Positions 12,155 through 25,274 of a DNA stretch of 64,000 bases are shown here, piece after piece (position 1 is the stretch's first letter; every line of letters begins with the position of its first letter). The translations under genes were made by a program, and so were the position numbers. The notes under the pieces are model-generated. The model was not told the origin of the DNA. It saw only the letters and a list, made by a program, of their open reading frames with translations, and ran no database searches. The stretch comes from Eurosta solidaginis (lineage: Eukaryota; Arthropoda; Insecta; Diptera; Tephritidae). The DNA lies in assembly GCF_040869045.1 (NCBI RefSeq), contig NW_027136972.1:1-64000 (forward strand), read 5' to 3'.

Positions 12155-13699
12155 ATACCTTTCATGAAAATGAAATGGTATATTAATTTCGTCACGAAAC
12201 CGAAAATTGTAAGTCCTTAAAGGAAAATAGATAGACCCACCATTAAGTATACCGAAATAATCAGGTTGAAGAGCTGAGTTGATTTAGCCATGTCCGTCTG
12301 TCCGTCTGTCCGTCTGTCTGTTTGTATTCAAACTAGTCCCTCAATTTTTGAGATATCTTGATAAAATTTGGTGAGCGGGTGTATTTGGGTGTCCGATTAG
12401 ACATTTGTCGGAACCGACCGGATCGGACCACTATAGCATATATCCTCCATACAACCGATTTTTCAGAAAAAGAGGATTTTTGTAATATCTTACCCAATTT
12501 AACAGATTGAAGCTTCAAACTTCACCATATACTTTCGTATATTGCACATATTGTTGCCTGAAAAAATTGATGAGATCGGTCATATATATAGTATATATCC
12601 CCCACAACCGATTGTTCAGATAAGGAACTTTTCGTAATTACTGCCCCATTTTAAGAGCTAGAGGCTTCAAATTTCAACGAATGCTTAGGTATATAGCATA
12701 TATTGTTGTCTGAAAAAATCATAAAGATCGGTGGTATGTATAGTATATATATGGTGGTATATATAGTATATATATATTATTTTTTTCGCAAATTTTAGCC
12801 CCATTTTAACAGCTAGAAGCTTCAAATTTCACCGAATACTTAGGTATATAGCATATATTGTTGTCTGAAAAAATCATAGAGATCGGTTGTATATATAGTA
12901 TATATCTCATACAACCGATTGTTCATATAAGAAACTTTTCGCAATTTCTACCCCATTTTAACAGCTATAAGCTTCAAATTTCACCGATTGCTTACGTATA
13001 TAGCATATATTGTTGTCTGAAAAAATCATAGAGATCGGTGGTATATACAGTATATATCTCATACAACCGATTGTTCAGATAAGAAACTTTTCGCAATTTC
13101 TACCCCATTTTAGCAGCTATAAGCTTCAAATTTCACCGATTGCTAACGTATATAGCATATATTGTTGTCTGAAAAAATCATAGAGATCGGTTGTATATAT
13201 AGTATATATCTCGAACAACCGATTGTTCAGATAAGAAACTTTTCGCAATTTCTACCCCATTTTAACAGCTATAAGCTTCAAATTTCACCGATTGCTTACG
13301 TATATAGCATATATTGTTGTCTGAAAAAATCATAGAGATCGGTTGTATATATAGTATATATCTCATACAACCGATTGTTCAGATAAGAAACTTTTCGCAA
13401 TTTCTACCCCATTTTAACAGCTAGAAGCTTCAAATTTCACAAAATGCTTACGTATATAGCATGTATTGTTGTCTGAAAAAATCATAGAGATCGGTGGTAT
13501 ATATATTATATACTTCATATAAACTGTCATTTTTGCCCCTTTTTTACGGATAGAAGCTTCAAAATTCATCAAATTTCATCAAATAGTTACGTTTACGTCA
13601 TATATTTTTGAAATACGTGATTCGTAGTCATAGTTTTTACATGCAGACCACAAAAAACGTGAAGCTTTGCATCCTCACACAGATTACCTACCTATTTTT
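12155..13699 (+). mobile_element. HINE unit 5
   Basis: Like unit 3 in its short TA spacer, with roughly one more monomer than unit 4. Ends in the standard tail. 1545 bp. Confidence 0.75.
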
Positions 13700-15601
13700 A
13701 TACCTTTCATGAAAATGAAATGGTATATTAATTTCGTCACGAAACCGAAAATTGTAAGTCCTTAAAGGAAAATAGATAGACCCACTATTAAGTATACCGA
13801 AATAATCAGGTTGAAGAGCTGAGTTGATTTAGCCATGTCCGTCTGTCCGTCTGTCCGTCTGTCTGTTTGTATGCAAACTAGTCCCTCAATTTTTGAGATA
13901 TCTTGATAAAATTTGGTGAGCGGGTGTATTTGGGTGTCCGATTAGACATTTGTCGGAACCGACCGGATCGGACCACTATAGCATATATCCTCCATACAAC
14001 CGATTTTTCAGAAAAAGAGGATTTTTGTAATATCTTACCCAATTTAACAGATTGAAGCTTCAAACTTCACCATATACTTTCGTATATTGCACATATTGTT
14101 GCCTGAAAAAATTGATGAGATCGGTCGTATATATAGTATATATCCCCCACAACCGATTGTTCAGATAAGGAACTTTTCGTAATTACTGCCCCATTTTAAG
14201 AGCTAGAGGCTTCAACTTTCAACGAATGCTTAGGTATATAGCATATATTGTTGTCTGAAAAAATCATAGAGATCGGTTGTATATATAGTATATATCTCAT
14301 ACAACCGATTGTTCAGATAAGAAACTTTTCGCAATTTCTACCCCATTTTAGCAGCTATAAGCTTCAAATTTCACCGATTGCTTTCGTATATAGCATATAT
14401 TGTTGTCTGAAAAAGTCATAGAGATCGGTTGTATATATAGTATATATCTCATACAACCGATTGTTCAGATAAGAAACTTTTCGCAATTTCTACCCCATTT
14501 TAACAGTTATAAGCTTCAAATTTCACCGATTGCTTACGTATATAGCATATATTGTTGTCTGAATATATACTTTCGTATATTGCACATATTGTTGCCTGAA
14601 AAAATTGATGATTTCGGTCGTATATATAGTATAATATCCCCCACAACCGATTGTTCAGATAAGGAACTTTTCGTAATTACTGCCCCATTCTAAGAGCTAG
14701 AGGCTTCAAATTTCAACGAATGCTTAGGTATATAGCATATATTGTTGTCTGAAAAAATCATAAAGATCGGTGGTATATATAGTATATATATGGTGGTATA
14801 TATAGTATATATATATAGTATATATATATATATATTTTTTCGCAAATTTTAGCCCCATTTTAACAGTTATAAGCTTCAAATTTCACCGAATACTTACGTA
14901 TATAGCATATATTGTTGTCTGAAAAAATCATAGAGATCGGTTGTATATATAGTATATGTCTCATACAACCGATTGTTCAGATAAGAAACTTTTCGCAATT
15001 TCTACCCCGTTTTAGCAGCTATAAGCTTCAAATTTCACCGATTGCTTTCGTATATAGCATATATTGTTGTCTGAAAAAGTCATAGAGATCGGTTGTATAT
15101 ATAGTATATATCTCATACAACCGATTGTTCAGATAAGAAACTTTTCGCAATTTCTACCCCATTTTAACAGCTATAAGCTTCAAATTTCACCGATTGCTTA
15201 CGTATATAGCATATATTGTTGTCTGAAAAAATCATAGAGATCGGTTGTATATATAGTATATATCTCATACAACCGATTGTTCAGATAAGAAACTTTTCGC
15301 AATTTCTACCCCATTTTAACAGCTAGAAGCTTCAAATTTCACAAAATGCTTACGTATATAGCATATATTGTTGTCTGAAAAAATCATAGAGATCGGTGGT
15401 ATATATATTATATACTTCATATAAATTGTCATTTTTGCCCCTTTTTTACGGCTAGAAGCTTCAAAATTCATCAAATTTCATCAAATAGTTACGTCTACGT
15501 CATATATTTTTGAAATACGTGATTCGTAGTCATAGTTTTTACATGCAGACCACAAAAAACGTGAAGCTTTGCATCCTCACACAGATTACCTACCTATTTT
15601 T
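13700..15601 (+). mobile_element. HINE unit 6 with internal rearrangement
   Basis: Around 14563 a plain monomer is joined in mid-sequence to the head-specific monomer (TACTTTCGTATATTGCACAT), repeating the post-core part without the core. The 1902-bp length therefore reflects an unequal exchange rather than extra monomers alone. Confidence 0.75.
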
Positions 15602-16770
15602 ATACCTTTCATGAAAATGAAATGGTATATTAATTTCGTCACGAAACCGAAAATTGTAAGTCCTTAAAGGAAAATAGATAGACCCACCATTAAGTATACC
15701 GAAATAATCAGGTTGAAGAGCTGAGTTGATTTAGCCATGTCCGTCTGTCCGTCTGTCCGTCTGTCTGTTTGTATTCAAACTAGTCCCTCAATTTTTGAGA
15801 TATCTTGATAAAATTTGGTGAGCGGGTGTATTTGGGTGTCCGATTAGACATCTGTCGGAACCGACCGGATCGGACCACTATAGCATATATCCTCCATACA
15901 ACCGATTTTTCAGAAAAAGAGGATTTTTGTAATATCTTACCCAATTTAACAGATTGAAGCTTCAAACTTCACCATATACTTTCGTATATTGCACATATTG
16001 TTGCCTGAAAAAATTGATGAGATCGGTCATATATATAGTATATATCCCCCACAACCGATTGTTCAGATAAGGAACTTTTCGTAATTACTGCCCCATTTTA
16101 AGAGCTAGAGGCTTCAAATTTCAACGAATGCTTAAGTATATAGCATATATTGTTGTCTGAAAAAATCATAAAGATCGGTGGTATGTATAGTATATATCTG
16201 GTGGTATATATAGTATATATATATTATTTTTTTCGCAAATTTTAGCCCCATTTTAACAGCTAGAAGCTTCAAATTTCACCAAATACTTAGGTATATAGCA
16301 TATATTGTTGTCTGAAAAAATCATAGAGATCGGTTGTATATATATTATATATCTCATACAACCGATTGTTCATATAAGAAACTTTTCGCAATTTCTACCC
16401 CATTTTAACAGCTATAAGCTTCAAATTTCACCGATTGCTTACGTATATAGCATATATTGTTGTCTGAAAAAATCATAGAGATCGGTTGTATATATAGTAT
16501 ATATCTCATACAACCGATTGTTCAGATAAGAAACTTTTCGCAATTTCTACCCCATTTTAACAGCTAGAAGCTTCAAATTTCACAAAATGCTTACGTATAT
16601 AGCATATATTTTTGTCTGAAAAAATCATAGAGATGGGTGGTATATATATTATATACTTCATATAAACTGTCATCTTTGCCCCTTTTTTACGGATAGAAGC
16701 TTCAAAATTCATCAAATTTCATCAAATAGTTACGTTTACGTCATATATTTTTGAAATACGTGATTCGTAG
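15602..16770 (+). mobile_element. HINE unit 7, truncated by the BEL composite
   Basis: 5' terminus, core, monomers and the beginning of the tail. At ...GATTCGTAGTC (about 16771) the tail is replaced by BEL LTR sequence. The right side resumes at 31180 in a different part of the monomer, so DNA was lost or exchanged. Confidence 0.75.
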
Positions 16771-17039
16771 TCTTTTGATCCAGCAGCCAGCAAAGGTACA
16801 CGTTATCCCACGTTCACGTAAGTTGAAAATTTCCTAAAATATATTTAATATTTTCATTTTCACAACACCTGTTAAAACTTTTCTTAACACTTGTTGTATT
16901 TATACAAATAAAAGCACATTGTGAATTCTTTTTATTAACACGAAACTTTTTGGTGTTTTTACTTTCTTCCTTGTTTTTCGCCTTAATCAACCTCTAACAA
17001 ATACGTGGGTGCGCGCCGTTGCCACCACGCATTTGTTCA
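16771..17039 (+). repeat. BEL element A 5' LTR, 5'-truncated
   Basis: Matches the 3' half of the LTR at 30659-31179 and ends ...CGCATTTGTTCA. It contains a good splice donor (CAC/GTAAGT near 16819), an AATAAA in ACAAATAAAAGC (about 16907), and a terminal GC-rich hairpin. About 250 bp of U3 is missing; the left junction shows only short microhomology with the satellite. Confidence 0.75.
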
Positions 17040-17057
17040 TGGTCCTTCTACGCCGAA
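17040..17057 (+). other. Primer binding site of BEL A
   Basis: TGGTCCTTCTACGCCGAA starts directly after the LTR end, with the TGG expected for pairing to a tRNA CCA end. I do not assign the tRNA. Confidence 0.5.
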
Positions 17058-18149
17058 CTAAGAGAACCAGATATATTTATCATACAGTCCACTCCACATT
17101 TTAGCAAGGAACGATATTAATATACACAAAGTTTTGGCCACAACATCCTATCATTCTTGAGCGACATTAACAACATCCAAACAACAACAAACACACAATC
17201 ATCACATCACCATCCAGATTTCACTTCAACGAAATTCCATATTCCAAGGTACGTGGTTTAATATATTCCGTGCATAGGGAATAGATGTAAAAAAAAAAAA
17301 TTTAATAAAAATTCGAAGAGTTAAAATATAACTTTTAAGACTTCAGTCACGCGTAAGTGAATGTGAAATTGGTATATTTTTATTTACATTTGAGTGCATA
17401 TTAGCAGTGAACATTTTTTTTTAATTCGTGCCCTTTCTCGTGCACACACTTATCTCCACAAAAGACAGGCAGTTAGTTAAAGTTTGTACACTTCCACCTT
17501 GCGACTATCTGGAACAATCCCCCACCAGCGGTAAGATTGTCCGGACACAGCTCAAGGTAGTACGACACTGCACTGTACCGGTTAACATAACCACAAATTT
17601 CAATTTCAACTCAAAGTTCACTGTCACATCACTAAAATTTTTTTTTTTGTTCTCAAGCTGAATTGACTTGAAATTAGCGTTAAATAACGTGGTATATTTT
17701 ATTTTAATTTTATAGGAAATTTGTATTCCATACAAAAAAACATATCGTTACCAAGTTCAAAATCACTTTTGCTGAATTCCACTAGATACACTGCAATTGC
17801 GTTTTTTGTTGTTGTTGTGGTACAAAGTACATTGACTACAAAACACGAACGCTTTTGTTGTTTGGGTGGCCAATAGGCTTAGTTTTCATACATTTTTTTA
17901 ATAAAAAATTGAGGAATTCATTATTCTCACTTGCGGCAATACACAAATCAGTTTTGACTGATCTATTTTTGGTGATATAAAGACACTAATCACTTTAAAG
18001 TCTTAATACAGTCCTTGATTAGGCTCTCTAAAAGTCCATAACGAGCGTTTATATATATTGTTTCACTAACACCACTTTTTCACTAGCCAGTACTTATTGG
18101 CTTACACAATTCGTTAACACAGCTACATTAGCACTTTCTTTTAACAATT
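17058..18149 (+). other. Non-coding leader of BEL A and unassigned sequence
   Basis: No convincing coding region. The first 200 bp are A- and C-rich leader sequence (CAACAACAAACACACAATC) with a donor-like AAG/GTACGT at about 17250. From there to 18149 the DNA is AT-rich with poly-A and poly-T runs. Part of 17800-18149 may be the LTR of element B, because the next feature copies an LTR end, but I cannot place its start. Confidence 0.45.
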
Positions 18150-18178
18150 ACGTGGGTGCGCGCCGTTGCCACCACGCA
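18150..18178 (+). repeat. Second copy of the BEL LTR-end motif
   Basis: A 29-bp block beginning ACGTGGGTGCGCGCC and ending GCCACCACGCA is identical to the end of the BEL A LTR (17003-17031), while the flanks differ. It is followed by ATTGGACATTACC, possibly a primer site, and by a BEL gag 160 bp later. It is best read as the end of element B's own, related 5' LTR. Confidence 0.55.
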
Positions 18179-18338
18179 ATTGGACATTACCTCAAACTAC
18201 TAGCTTTCTTGCAAGCTTCGAGGCCACTTCACCGAGAAATCTCTCTCGAATACATTCCTTCATTCCAGTTTATTTTCAATCAGTACTCTCTGCAAAGGCA
18301 ATTAATTAATTAATATTTCGATAAATTTTCATTTAATA

Positions 18339-19844
18339 ATGGATACCTATATACGCCAAGCAGAGGCAGTGACTGAGTTTGAAAATGACTATCATGATAT
18401 GTCCCCTTCAGACCATACCAAACACACCCTCTTAGTCCAAAAGGAGGAGTTGAAATCGCTATGGGAGAAGGCGAAGCAGACATATGAAGAACTCTTGAGC
18501 TCCTCAGAACTGGAGGCAAAAGAGCTGTCGGCTATCAAAAAGAAGCACAAAATTGCATACTTCAGCTTTCTCAAGTGCCAGGCAGCGATGGCTGAACTCT
18601 CGGAAAAACTTGAGAAAGCTGAAAAGAAAGAAGAAAGCTCAGGAGACAGGGAATATCGCGTGCGCCTGCCACCGTGTGATACGGACGTTTTCAAGGGAGA
18701 TTACCTTTCTTGGCCTTCATTCAGAGACATGTTCACTGCTATATATATACGTAACAAAAACCTAGAAGCAGTAGAAAAATTATATTATTCAAACCAAAAG
18801 ACTCAAGGTGAGGCCAAAGAAATAGTTGGGCGATGTCCTTTAACGAAAGACTGTTTCGAAACAGCGTGGAAAAATCTTTGTGACAGATACGAAAATAAAC
18901 GTATCTTAGTAAACGCCCAATTAAACATTCTTTTTAGTTTGAAAGCAGTTGAGAGTGAATGCGGTAGCTCTATAAAGAAACTGCAACGTGAAATAAATAA
19001 TTGCATCTCGGCGCTCCAGTGTCATCACATAGACATACCAAACTGGGATGCAATTATAACATATCTATGTTCCACAAAACTGCCAGAAACCACACTGGCA
19101 CTCTGGGAACAAACAATTGAAGACAAAACGGAAATTTCAAAATGGGCAGATATGGATAGGTTCTTATCCAATCGTTTCCAAACCTTAGAAACCGTGACTG
19201 ATCTGAGAGGGGATACAGTTTCCAAAACCTCAAAGCCACAAGTATCTCGTTCGACAACAGATACATCTGCTAAAAAATTAGGGTCCTATCAGGCAAGTGC
19301 AAGTGTAGCCAAACCTACGTGTAAGATGTGCAAAAGTCCTGCACATCGAATTTCAAAGTGTGAAAAGTTCTTACGTTTAACACCCAATAAACGGTTTGAA
19401 CAAATTAAGAGCAGTCGTGGGTGTATAAACTGCCTTTCTGCTGGCCATTCGGTGACAAAGTGCACCAGTCAAATGAACTGTGCCACATGTCATTTAAGAC
19501 ATCATACGCTGCTTCATATTTCGAATCAGCCAAAACCAACAAATACTTCGGACACTATCGGAGCATCTACCTCACGGGAAGCTCAAATACGACGCAATGC
19601 TGAAAGAGAAAACGCTCCGATTAATAATGTGAACTCATGTTTCGCAAACACAAATAAAGGGGTATTACTAGGGACATCTCAGGTCAATATTCATTTTAAT
19701 GGTGTTGACTATTCGGCGAGAGCCCTAATAGACTCGGGATCTGAATGTTCATTCATTACCGAGAAACTAAAGCGCAGAATTAATCTGCCATCCAAACACC
19801 TGCATTCCCAAGTTTCGCGCATCAATAATACAATGTCTGCATAA
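18339..19844 (+). pseudogene. BEL element B gag and protease start
   Basis: The frame opens with ATG (MDTYIRQAEAV) and has the order of a BEL/Pao Gag-Pol. There is a charged N-terminal coiled region; from about residue 108 a segment LPPCDTDVFKGDYLSWPSFR typical of the DUF1759 gag domain; three zinc-binding clusters at about 328-393 (CKMCKSPAHRISKC, CINCLSAGHSVTKC, CATCHLRHHTLLH); and an aspartic protease start ALIDSGSECSFI at about 461. A TAA at 19842-19844 stops it inside the protease. The protease continues in the same phase to about 20010, where a frameshift leads into the next frame. The element no longer encodes a continuous polyprotein. Confidence 0.85.
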
Positions 19845-20014
19845 GTAAAAGAAGCGTGCAACATAAAACTGCGGTCACCAACCGACCCATTAATCGAGTT
19901 CAATACGATCATGCTGGTTTTACCACAATTGACAGGGAATCTTCCAACTTGCCAAATAAACGCAATGACTAGGCAAGCTTTCCCTGACTTAGTACTGGCT
20001 GACAAACGATTCTT

Positions 20015-21979
20015 TTGAATGAGCCAGTCGATCTAATTCTGGGCGGAGACATATACCCCCAAATTATGTTAGGCGGCATTAGGAAAGATGTGCTAAACAC
20101 AATAATAGCACAGGAAACGGTGTTCGGCTGGATTCTGAGAGGCCGGACAGATGCGGTTGATACAAATAAGACCTTAGTTTCATATTTCAATGAGGTCACT
20201 TTAGATAAACAATTGGCGGCCTTTTGGGAGATAGAGGAAATTCCAAAGAAAAGGAGCATCAATAACGATGACACTTACCGCGAGGAGCTATACAAATCCA
20301 CAACAGTTCGGAACAACGAAGGCAAATACGTAGTCTCCTTACCCTTTAGGAAAGAGTTTAACTTAGGCCCCTCATTAAGAATTGCGTGTTCTCAATTTTA
20401 TCGCAACGAGACACGACTTGCGAAAAACCCAGTCCTTCAAACGGAATACAATAGAGTTGTATCCGAATATGAAACTTTAGGGCACATGAAACAAATAGGC
20501 AATATTTCGCCAGACTCAAATGACTGTTACTTCCTACCTCACCATGCTGTTATAAAGGAGGGAAGTACAACGACAAAAGTCAGAGTCGTATTTAATGCAT
20601 CTTGTCCTACCACTAATGGCAAATGTCTAAATGATGCCTTATATCCAGGTCCGATTCTTCAATCCGACCTGACAGTTCTTATACTACGTTGGCGGCTGTT
20701 CAAATACGTATTTAACAGCGACATAGAAAAAATGTATCGCCAAATATGGGTAAATGAAGACCAAACAAAATATCAGCGAATCATATTTCGCAAATGCCCC
20801 AAAACCCCAATTAACATTTATGAATTGAAAACGGTAACCTTTGGGGTTAATTGTGCTCCGTATCTTGCGATTCGGACACTACACCAACTGGCTGATGACG
20901 TGAAGACATCACATCCAATGGCAGCAGATATCCTGCGAAATTGCATGTACGTTGATGACGTACTCGCCGGTGGACACAGCATCGAAATTGCAATCAAGGC
21001 AAGGGACGAAATATCATTGGCATTGCAATCGGCAGGTTTCCCATTGCGAAAATGGACGTCCAACTGCAAGAAAATCCTACAGGGTATACCGAAGCAACAC
21101 CTATTAAGCGAGGATTTTCTTGAGTTTGAAGACACCAGCATGGTAAAAGCACTCGGTATCAGGTGGAACGCCCATTTCGACTACTTTTACTTCACAGCGA
21201 AACCCTTTGACAATAATCACGCCGTAACAAAAAGGACAATACTTTCTGCGATCGCAAAACTTTTCGACCCTCTTGGCTGGCTGGCACCAGTCGTAATTGT
21301 AATAATAATAATGCAAAATATTTGGTTGGAATTGACAGGCTGGGATGAAGATGTGTCTGAAACTACTCTACATCGGTGGCAATCATTCATGACGGACTAC
21401 GAAAAGATCAACGATATACGCATACCGCGATGGGTTCACTACACATTGAAGGACAATGTCGAAAAACATGGATTCAGCGATGCCTCGGAAAAAGCATATG
21501 CCGCCACTGTTTTCTTGAGGGTACAAACAAAGGATCAAGTCTTCACCAACCTGTTGATGGCCAAAACGAGAGTAGCCCCGGTCAAAACCATATCATTGCC
21601 ACGACTGGAACTCTGCGGCGCAGTCCTAATTGCAGAAATTATAGAGTCGGCCATAGAAAATATGCAACTTTCAAACATTAAAGTAACCCTTTGGACAGAT
21701 TCGACTATAGTACTGGCATGGATCCGAAAACCACCATGTTCGCGGTCAACGTTTGTGGCACATCGAATAACGAAAATCATCGACAAAGTTGGAGACAAAG
21801 TATGGCGGCATGTAGACTCTGCGTCAAACCGTGCAGATTTGGCGAGCAGAGGCCTCCTCGCTTCGAATCTAATCGACAATTCGTTGTGGTGGCAGGGACC
21901 TTCTTGGTTCAAGAAGACAACGAAAATTGGCCAACACAAGAAGAAGATTACAATACGAATATGGAGGAAAAGAGGGTGA
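20015..21979 (+). pseudogene. BEL B reverse transcriptase and RNase H
   Basis: The frame begins in the end of the protease (NEPVDLILGGDIYPQIM) without a real start codon, one phase away from the gag frame. RT motifs are clear: VRVVFNASCPTTNGKCLND, FNSDIEKMYRQI, the catalytic YVDD at about residues 312-315, and the thumb-like segment after RKWTSNC. RNase H follows with KHGFSDASEKAYAA, LPRLELCGAVL, LWTDSTIVLAWI and HVDSASNRADLASRG. The last 20 or so codons are out of frame; the true reading continues in the integrase frame from about 21910. The YVDD box is intact. Confidence 0.85.
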
Positions 21980-23523
21980 AAGTTCATACAACTTCGGTCA
22001 AAAATAACTTTGATATTCTGGATAGGTTTTCCGATCTACCGAGGGCTTTGCGGGTTATATCCTATATTCTTCGGTTTTTCCAGAATACGCACCCAACAAC
22101 TAAAGCCTCTTTTAAAAGGGATTCTCATTCAATAGCTCCTGACGAAATAGAAAAAACAACACGAAGATTGATAACAATATGCCAGAGGCAACATTATCAA
22201 GAAGAGTACGCAAATTTGAAGTCAGGAAAACTAATAAATGGGAAGAGTGAGATTTTACCCCTGAACCCATATATAGATGAAGAAGGCATCATTCGAACTG
22301 GGGGGCGGACTGGGGCATCGAAGGACATGTCCCATAATGAAAGTCATCCCATTATTCTTCCTTATACTTGCAGGTTATCCAGACTTATAGTCCAATCCTC
22401 TCACGAGACCACCCTGCATGGAGGGAACCAGCTGATGCTACGTCATATCCGCAATCAGTACTGGATCCCACGTGTTAAAATAATGATACGGTCTGTTATC
22501 CACAACTGTAAGGTCTGTACTATTTACAGGAAGCGGACACAAACGCAACTTATGGGGATCCTTCCGAAGGAGCGCACCACCTTTTCTAGGGCCTTCACCA
22601 ACACTGGGGTAGATTTCGCGGGACCATTCGATATAAAATCCTACCGAGGGAGGGGATGTCGAATTTCAAAAGGATATGTTTGCCTGTTCGTCTGCTTTTC
22701 GACGAAAGCCATCCATCTGGAAGCGACAAACGACCTTAGTACCGGGTCCTTCCTAGCTGCCTTCGCCAGATTTGTATCCAGACGAGGCTGTCCGAAAAAC
22801 GTTTACTCCGACAATGGTACTAACTTTGTCGGAGCTTCGCGATCGTTACGATCTGAGTTTAAGGCATTTCTGCGTGAAGCAAGGGACGGAACAGTGAATA
22901 AATATAGCCATCACACTTTAGAATGGCATTTTATACCGCCAAGCGCTCCTCACATGGGAGGTTTGTGGGAAGCGGGGGTAAAAAGTTTTAAGACACACTT
23001 TAAAAAGATCGCGTCCGACCATAAATATACTTTAGAAGAGTTTACAACCCTCTTATATCGAATTGAGGCCTGCCTCAACTCGAGACATCAAAGTCCCTCA
23101 TCTAACGACCCTTCCGACCTGGAGCCGCTTACTCCAGGCCATTTTCTCGTAGGCGGGCATCTTTAAGCTCCACCTGAACTCGATTGTAGTGAAAACCCTA
23201 CCTCAATTGTAAACCGATGGCAAAAGATGGAAGCCCTTCATCAAACCTTTTGCAAAAGATGGAAATCGGAATATCTCACCGAGATCCAGAAACGGTATAA
23301 ATGGAAACATCCACAATCCAACTTAAAACCCGGGGACCTAGTCGTCATCAAGGAGGATAACCTACAACCGAACGAGTGGAAAATGGGGAGAGTCGTCAAC
23401 ACACACCCAGGTTCCGATAACCGTGTACGTGTTGTTGACGTTCATACAATGAAGGGACAACTTACGAGACCAATCGCGAAATTGGTACTACTTCCGCCCA
23501 ACGACAAGGAAAATGAACTTTAA
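21910..23523 (+). pseudogene. BEL B integrase
   Basis: It follows RNase H after a frameshift near 21910. A zinc-binding HHCC region (SSHETTLHGGNQLM ... HNCKVC) precedes the catalytic core: first Asp in NTGVDFAGPF (about 22610), second Asp in VYSDNGTNFVG (about 22810), Glu in GGLWEAGVKSF (about 22970). An in-frame TAA at 23164-23166 interrupts the reading; the same phase then carries the conserved C-terminal part with LKPGDLVVIKEDN and WKMGRVV, ending at 23523. Apart from the stop it covers a full BEL integrase. With the gag stop and the frameshifts it shows long inactivity compared with the nearly identical LTRs outside. Confidence 0.85.
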
Positions 23524-24600
23524 TAGTCCATATCCCTTTATTCCAAATAACCCAGCTCTCGTTCATCCCGAACGAGGCCAACACACCGATAACCCTGCTC
23601 TCATTCCCCTGAACAAGGCCAACATACCCTAACGCAGACTCACGATCTGCCCCAGAATACAATTGAATTAGCAATCACACCCCAAACATCAATTGCCATT
23701 TGAACCACACATTCAAACTTAAAAGTATTTTCGAATATAAAATTAAGGTACACGTCGTAAAGGTTTAAAAGTGCAAATAAATGTTTAACAAGCCGGCCCA
23801 ATAAAACCGCACGGCGTTCTTTGCCCTAACCCAAATAAGCATGCGTTGCGACAATGTAAAGCATGTGTGCAAACGTCGAATCTAAATGTCACGCAGAACA
23901 AAAATTGGAAATCGAGTTAGGTTTTCACGCAGCAAATTCAACTTGGGTTGCTCTCATATAACTTTTATGTACATGAGACATTTTTTGACAGAAAATTACT
24001 TGCGTGCGTTTATATTGGGTTGGCTGTAAGAAACACAAGGTGGTGTTCTGAATAGCAATCCGGCCTGTTCTGGATTCCGACTCGCTTTGAAAGGTCAGGC
24101 GGGGTTGATTCCGAGTCGATTTCTTTTTGGTGTTCTCAGTTCCGATTTAAACAAATCGATTCGAAGCTGATTTCGTATCGTTTTCATATCGAGTCGATAA
24201 TAAAGCGAAACAGCTGTTTTTATTTATTTTGGTTTTAGTTAAATTAAAATTGTGCAAAAATTTGAACAAAATGCCAGCACCAATGGTCTTCGGAAATGCA
24301 GAGGCAACAAGACAATTGCAATTTTGCATAAAAAAAACGCTAAAGAATCGATCGATCGAAATTGAGAACACGTCGGCTTGCTTTCGACCAGAATCGCTTT
24401 GCTTGGGTGGGACAATTTTTGATAGGAGTTTTCAAATTGAGATTTATTATACTAAATAAACAAATAGTCCAGCAAACCGTTGTAATAAATCTTCCAAATA
24501 AAATGAATAATTTAATAAAACTTATTTGTGGGGAAAATAATGTAATGATCTGTGCTTAATGGGCTAAATACTTTCGATTCCGGAGAACAGGTCCGAATAA
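23524..24600 (+). other. Non-coding DNA after BEL B
   Basis: No 3' LTR or polypurine tract of element B is visible, so its 3' end is lost. 24041-24600 has weak inverted ends (CGGCCTGTTCT at 24061 against AGAACAGGTCCGA at 24584) and repeated TCGAGTCGAT-like words. A degenerate MITE is possible. Short ORFs here have no recognisable motif. Confidence 0.35.
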
Positions 24601-25274
24601 CTTAAATCCCAATTTGAATATCCTAATAATTTCCACATAAGACAATTATAAGCGAAACATTAAACTAAAATAAAGTGACTAACACAAAAGGGTATTAACT
24701 CAGATTTCTGCACACTATCCTTTATGTGCATTGCATTCCAACCAAAGAAATTTCGCAAACTATTTGGAACATACTAGAACCGGGAGACTTGGGTGTTGAA
24801 GTATTAAGCATCAAAATCAACATTTCAGACGCTATTTTATAGTTAAGCAAATAAAATGCATTTTCAAACCCTACTCATACGTACATCTATCTTCAACTTA
24901 AGTATGCTTTGAGAATCATTTCAAGAGAGTAGCTAAACCCCTGGAGCCTACTAAAGAATTTGGCATCGCTGACTTCGTTTATTCTTTCAGTAAATCGGGA
25001 TAAAGAATTTTTGAAAAGAAGAAAAGCTGCACCCATCTCGGGTAACTTAACAACTTGAGGTCAATTTGAAGCATGCCCGACTTGGGCCATTTTATTTAAA
25101 TTCATGGTTCTTTTCTAATTTTTGGAAAAAAGTTATGCGTAGAGAGTATATAAAAGGCAAGAAATCAACAAATTAATCTGGCTCAGGATCTTTGCAACGA
25201 GATGATGGCGTATCTGACCAACATTATGGCTCATTACCGCGAGAGATTTCGAATCGTCATTTACTACTACTCAC
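24601..25274. other. AT-rich host-like DNA, nothing recognised
   Basis: No repeat or gene that I recognise. A few short acceptor-like and open stretches (about 24940-25060) may be exon remnants but cannot be assigned. Confidence 0.3.

Noticed and set aside
17428..17735. Overlapping ORFs on both strands in the BEL leader
   Set aside because: Low-complexity AT-rich sequence, no motif, no conserved frame.
24041..24600. A MITE with inverted ends CGGCCTGTTCT / AGAACAGG and a 76-codon ORF
   Set aside because: The inverted ends agree in only about 12 of 17 positions, there is no clear target duplication, and the ORF has no motif. Left as a possibility in the spacer entry.
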